Positions 60,470 to 64,000 of a stretch of DNA of 64,000 bases are shown piece after piece. Under the pieces are notes generated by a model. The model saw nothing but the letters and a program-made list of their open reading frames with translations, was not told the DNA's origin and ran no database searches. Numbering within the stretch: position 1 is the first letter of the stretch; every line of letters begins with the position of its first letter. The DNA comes from Nymphaea colorata (lineage: Eukaryota > Streptophyta > Magnoliopsida > Nymphaeales > Nymphaeaceae). Where the stretch lies: positions 12,202,571 through 12,266,570 of the forward strand of contig NC_045151.1 in the NCBI RefSeq assembly GCF_008831285.2, read 5' to 3'. Both the position numbers and the translations under genes were made by a program.

Positions 60470-61128
60470 GAAAAAAAACGAGAGCTTGAAAGGGAACGAA
60501 GAGAGATGAGAGAAGGAACACAGGATTAGTGTGGTTTGGTTCGAGAGAACCTACGTCCACAATCAGAAAAAAAATGCTCTCTTGCTGTTTTTCACACTTG
60601 TCCCTATGTACATCAATACATTATATAGAGGAGCATGAGGCTGCAGAAATCACTCTGTAACTGATGAGAGATTTTTGGGCATAATGATTTCATTGGTAAC
60701 ATTTCAACTTGAGAAACATGAGCCAATTCAGCTTCATTATGATCTCTCTTTTTCTCTTTTCTTCTTATTGTTTCATCAGGGTCATTGTCTTTTTCCCCTT
60801 GTGTTTCAGTGTGAGAAACGTGGGCCAGATCAGGATCATTGTGGCTGGCGCATGATAACCAACACCTTCCATTTGTTGAGGCCATTACTGAATGATGACG
60901 CATAAGACATTTTCTTCTTCCATTTTGGTGAGATGTTGTAGTAGTGTTAGGCATTTCAGCATTTGAATGAAAACTTCCATTTTGTTCCTTGCAGATGTCG
61001 ATGCCATAGCTGGACATTGCAGTTGATTTGGGCGTTACATTATTTAATTGAAAACTTCCTTGTTGGCTTGATCTTTCATGATTGTCGTGAGCCAGATTTG
61101 AACGTTTTTCTTTAATATATGCCTGTAT
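60470..61128 (-). mobile_element. LTR-like insertion downstream of PELPK gene 4
   Basis: The flank of gene 2 runs unbroken from GTAGCTTACACTA to TTGTGTCCAACCCT, whereas here about 660 bp separates the halves. On the minus strand the insert ends with CTATATAATGTATTGATG, a run ACGTAGGTTCTCTCGAACCA, then TCTCATCTCTCTTCGTTCC and a T-rich end, the look of a copia LTR with TATA box and transcript start. No TG...CA ends or target duplication could be fixed. The minus-strand open frame 60613-61299 crosses the insertion edge and is therefore accidental. Confidence 0.55.
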
Positions 61129-61574
61129 CCAACCCTTCTTTTTTATCAGAGTTGCCATGTTATTCGGCATGTGATAAGCATTTTCTGTATATGATTGGCA
61201 GTAGTTGCCTTGTATCCAGATGCTTCTATCGTTGTGAATGATATTGCGCCTCATGTTAACCATCACCTTTTTAAGCATTTTCTCTACTTTGCTGCTCAAT
61301 TTATCTGGTTAATGAGTTTAATTAGATTCAAACGTTGCATGTATTGGGCATTATTCGAATATGTTACTCAACAATGTGTGGTTAAAACTTATAGTGTGTG
61401 TGTCCTTTGTTGAAATAGATGATCTACTATTAGTAGGTCGTCTTGGGTCTTATGGCACAACCACCGAATGGGTTCTCTATGAGTGTCCCTTAGACACCCT
61501 TTGCTTGTAGGAACAGGTGTATCAAGGACATTTGATCTTGAAACATGTGTCCTTAAAACAAAGAGTTGTTGACC
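61129..61574. other. 3' flank of block 2
   Basis: Positions 61131-61400 match 49145-49450 downstream of gene 2. After that the two blocks diverge. No gene. Confidence 0.5.
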
Positions 61575-62330
61575 AACAAGACACAAGTGCCTTTTTTCAT
61601 TGGAGTACTAACTAGTTTACAGTTTTGCATATTGAATCACTTTAAGACCTCTTTTATGTATGACTTCTATGAAAGAGCCAGAAGTCTTTTTGAGTGTTCT
61701 CTTTTAATTTCAATACCTAGAACAAATGCTACTTCACTTATGTCCTTCATTTCAAAATGAATGGGCAACTAAGCCTTACTAGCTAATAGTATATCATCAT
61801 TACTAGCTAATAGTACATCATCAATATACAATGAGAGAAGAACAAATTTTTCTTTTGTCGTTTCATATTAGCACAATGGTCTTCATCAATCATATCAAAA
61901 TAATTCAAAATGATAGTATCATGAAATTTCAAATACCATTGTCTAGATGATCTCTTAAGAGCATAAATAGATCATCTGAGCTTGCAAACTTTGCACTCAA
62001 AGCCTTTGATAACATACCCCTCAAGTTGTTTCATGTAAATTTCTTCATCGATTCTTCATTAAGGAATGCTATCTTTACGTCCATCTGATGTAATTCTATA
62101 TTCATATATAAGACGATTGCTAGTAACAAGCAAACAAAAGTCAATTTGACTATTAGAAAAAAAGTATCATCATATTTTATGCCCTCTTTCTGTGTATATC
62201 ATTTTGCAACTAAGTGAACTTTAAATCTTTCAATGGACCATTGAGCATTTCTCTTTATATTCAAAAGTCATTTATTTTCAATAGCTTTTTTTCCTAGAAG
62301 AAAATCAACAAGTTCCCAAACTCAGGGAAC
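61575..62330 (-). pseudogene. Ty1-copia reverse-transcriptase relic
   Basis: Minus-strand reading in order: the MDVKI-like box (ATCAGATGGACGTAAAGATA, near 62090), an IYIDDVLL box (near 61815-61840), then HFEMKDISEVAFVLGIEIKR (61700-61760) and NMQNCKLVSTPMKKG (61590-61640). These are the reverse-transcriptase catalytic box and the following connection region. Stops and frameshifts occur throughout, and no LTRs are visible. A direct duplication of about 20 bp (ACTAGCTAATAGTA, 61779 and 61799) lies next to the YIDD box. Confidence 0.8.
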
Positions 62331-62520
62331 AATCTAATGCTACCTAAGCCATGTATCAATGTTTTTGCAATTGGCCTGAATCAACCAATTGGTGTAAAAT
62401 GAGTGCTTCTTTGTAGCTCTTACCTAGCACATGAAAAGCACCAATGAATATTTTAGCGGCACTAGGAGCACCTGAGGTACTCTTAATTTAGAGAAGCAAC
62501 TTTCCTATTTTGTTGAAGTG
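62300..62520 (+). repeat. PELPK segmental duplication, start of block 3 (truncated)
   Basis: TCTAATGCTACCTAAGCCAT, then GGCCTGAATCAACCAATTGG and a MITE remnant (62407-62520, ending TTGTTGAAGTG) match 51395-51613. After 62520 the sequence changes to gypsy-type leader, so the third block was cut off by a later insertion or ends here. Confidence 0.75.
62407..62520. mobile_element. CACTA-like MITE, copy 3 (left end lost)
   Basis: It keeps ATTTTAGCGGCACTAGGAGC and the right end TTGTTGAAGTG, followed by TTG. The left CACTACAACAA terminus is deleted. Confidence 0.65.
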
Positions 62521-63099
62521 TTGGTTTTGTTCCCCTGTGTCCGAGTCTATATAGTCTTTTCTTTTGCTTACTAATACCATTAGCTTGTGCTTGTTCACTT
62601 GTAAGGGAGTATCCTCCCACCGATGTAAGTGTCATGTTGGGGGTTCTGTGTTTTGGGTGATCGGCATTTGAATCCTTGTATGTGGCTTCGGCCAACCATA
62701 TGTAAGCAAGTTGAGGTTATTCTCTTTTCTTACCTGTCTCATGATGTACAAACTTTCTAAGAGAAATACATTGCAAGTTTTTTATTCACTCTTTGCGTTC
62801 TTCATGCATTTTCCTTTCCAAATGATCTTTGCACCCCTTTCGATTGTTTTAAGGCTGATGGCATAAGGTTATTGCTTGCCGCATGGTCTAAAGTTGTCAA
62901 CTCATGAATACTTGCATCAAAGCCACGTTCGACTCAATCTGGGAAAGTAGTTGGAAAGTCGGTGTAGAACAACACATCAACGAGAGTTGATCGAAGAGGA
63001 CATCTTAGCAACTCAATACAATCTGCAAAGCACCAAGGGCAAGAGAATAGCTTTTCTGACATGATGCGCACATCCCATGGTTAGGAAGACCTGGTTGAA
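62521..63099 (+). other. Probable LTR or leader of gypsy element
   Basis: Sequence upstream of a gypsy gag, containing a TATATAG-type box (62550-62556) and no open frame. With only one end in the window I cannot pair LTRs. Confidence 0.4.
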
Positions 63100-64000
63100 A
63101 TTGTGAACAAGCTGGTCGCCAATGTAGCCACACAAGAGGAAGCATTAGGTAATGCAGCCAAGTCATTCAAGGAATTGAGGGACGAAGTGAAGACCATGTT
63201 GGAACAGATGGTCGAACTTATGGCCATGAAAAGTTTACTTGATGATACAGTGACCACACTGCAAGCTAATGTTAAGGAACATCAAGCAAAGAACCGCATG
63301 TTACAGCGGCAAGTCTCTATAGGTGATGGTGACGATCGACCATCAAGGGTCAAATTTCAAAGGCCAACAAAATACAATTGAAATCGGGATAGTCGAGTGT
63401 TCGATAACTTTTTGTTCCAAGTGGAATACTACCTGAACCTTCAAGGTGTTGTGGGAGATGACCTCTAGGTCAAAACCGTAGCCATGTTACTTGAGGGTGA
63501 TGTTGTTGCTTGGTGGAGAAGGAAATGGCTTGACATTCAAAAGGGGATATGCAAAGTAGACATTTCTCAATGACTTCCAATGAGAGTTGAGAAACTACTT
63601 TATGCTCTCGAATGCAAGATGACATGCTTATCGAATGATGAGTGAATTGAAACACACATGATCCTTGTGAGATTATGTGAAGACCTATCAAAGGCTTATG
63701 TTGGATGTACCTAACATGCCAAAACAAGATAAACTTCACTGGTTTATTTTGGGACTTCAGCTGTGGGCACAATTCCGAAATCGGAAGAAGTAATCCAGGG
63801 ACCTTGGAGGATGCTTATGTGACAGCAGAGCGCTTGTCTAATACGCAGTGCAAGAGCTACATTAACACCTTCAAGCCTTTGAAGAAGCCGGAGCATAGAG
63901 AAAAGAAAGAGGACCGACGAGACCATAAAGGTGAATCCTCGACCGAGTACCAAGACGAGAATAAACCTTTCTTTCTTAAGAACAACAATTACCAAAATAA
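63100..64000 (+). pseudogene. Ty3-gypsy gag remains, running off the window
   Basis: Positions 63103-63381 encode a charged helical, coiled-coil-like N-terminus (ELRDEVKTMLEQMVELMAMK). In the same frame comes VFDNFLFQVEYYLNLQGV then AMLLEGDVVAWWRRKW, and in another frame PNMPKQDKLHWFILGL. This is the retrotransposon gag core (PF03732 type) of plant gypsy elements. Stops at about 63379 and 63466 and frameshifts near 63570 and 63770 break it. Any zinc knuckle and pol lie beyond 64000. Confidence 0.8.

Larger units (their letters stand above)
51386..62300 (+). repeat. PELPK segmental duplication, block 2 (enlarged by insertions)
   Basis: Same layout as block 1: MITE at 51490-51613, minus-strand PELPK (split, 52382-58191), plus-strand PELPK (59848-60338). 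It is longer mainly because of a 5.3 kb copia element, an LTR-like insertion of about 0.66 kb (60470-61128) and a copia relic near its end. Block 3 begins near 62300 with CTCAGGGAACAATCTAATGC, parallel to 51395. Confidence 0.7.

Noticed and set aside
60613-61299. 228-residue minus-strand open frame
   Set aside because: It crosses the edge between an LTR-like insertion and the PELPK flank, so it cannot be an ancestral gene, and it contains no recognised domain.

Overview
This is nuclear DNA from a flowering plant. It is AT-rich, has no operon structure, and is full of dinucleotide microsatellites, LTR and non-LTR retrotransposon remnants and MITE-like elements. It contains a nuclear insertion of plastid DNA, a small plant cell-wall protein family (PELPK type), and a decayed TIR domain of the disease-resistance type. 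The TIR relic argues against a grass and fits a eudicot or early-diverging angiosperm; the species cannot be told from the sequence.

Positions 290-27180 hold almost no genes. They are built from a unit of about 5.9 kb repeated head to tail: three near-complete copies starting near 290, 6075 and 11920, and two incomplete ones near 17880 and 23083. Each unit carries a foldback of about 450-550 bp. Copies have been altered by a chimeric plastid insertion (1247-2114), MITE-like elements, a LINE 3' end (15110-16140), a 1.47 kb palindrome made of two head-to-head copia LTR starts (18787-20256), a probable gypsy LTR fragment, and a broken TIR domain (26125-26545).

Positions 27180-45160 are mostly decayed repeats: a 0.65 kb direct repeat around a foreign-looking 0.53 kb segment, a possible copia LTR end with primer-binding site, two LINE 3' halves, a DNA element with GGTGCG subterminal repeats, and a minus-strand copia relic. 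The clearest ordinary gene is a 264-residue predicted membrane protein with a long serine tract at 38811-39605. Two unrecognised minus-strand coding-like fragments lie at 33398-34293.

Positions 45160-62520 hold a tandem segmental duplication of a block carrying two divergently transcribed PELPK-like genes, giving four genes in the order minus, plus, minus, plus. Only the first (46183-46632) is open from start to stop, and it stops six codons before its relatives. The second has a stop codon in its signal peptide. The third is split by a complete 5.3 kb Ty1-copia element with a 5-bp target duplication. The fourth has a one-base frameshift. All four keep a TATAAATA box. The window ends inside the gag region of a decayed Ty3-gypsy element.
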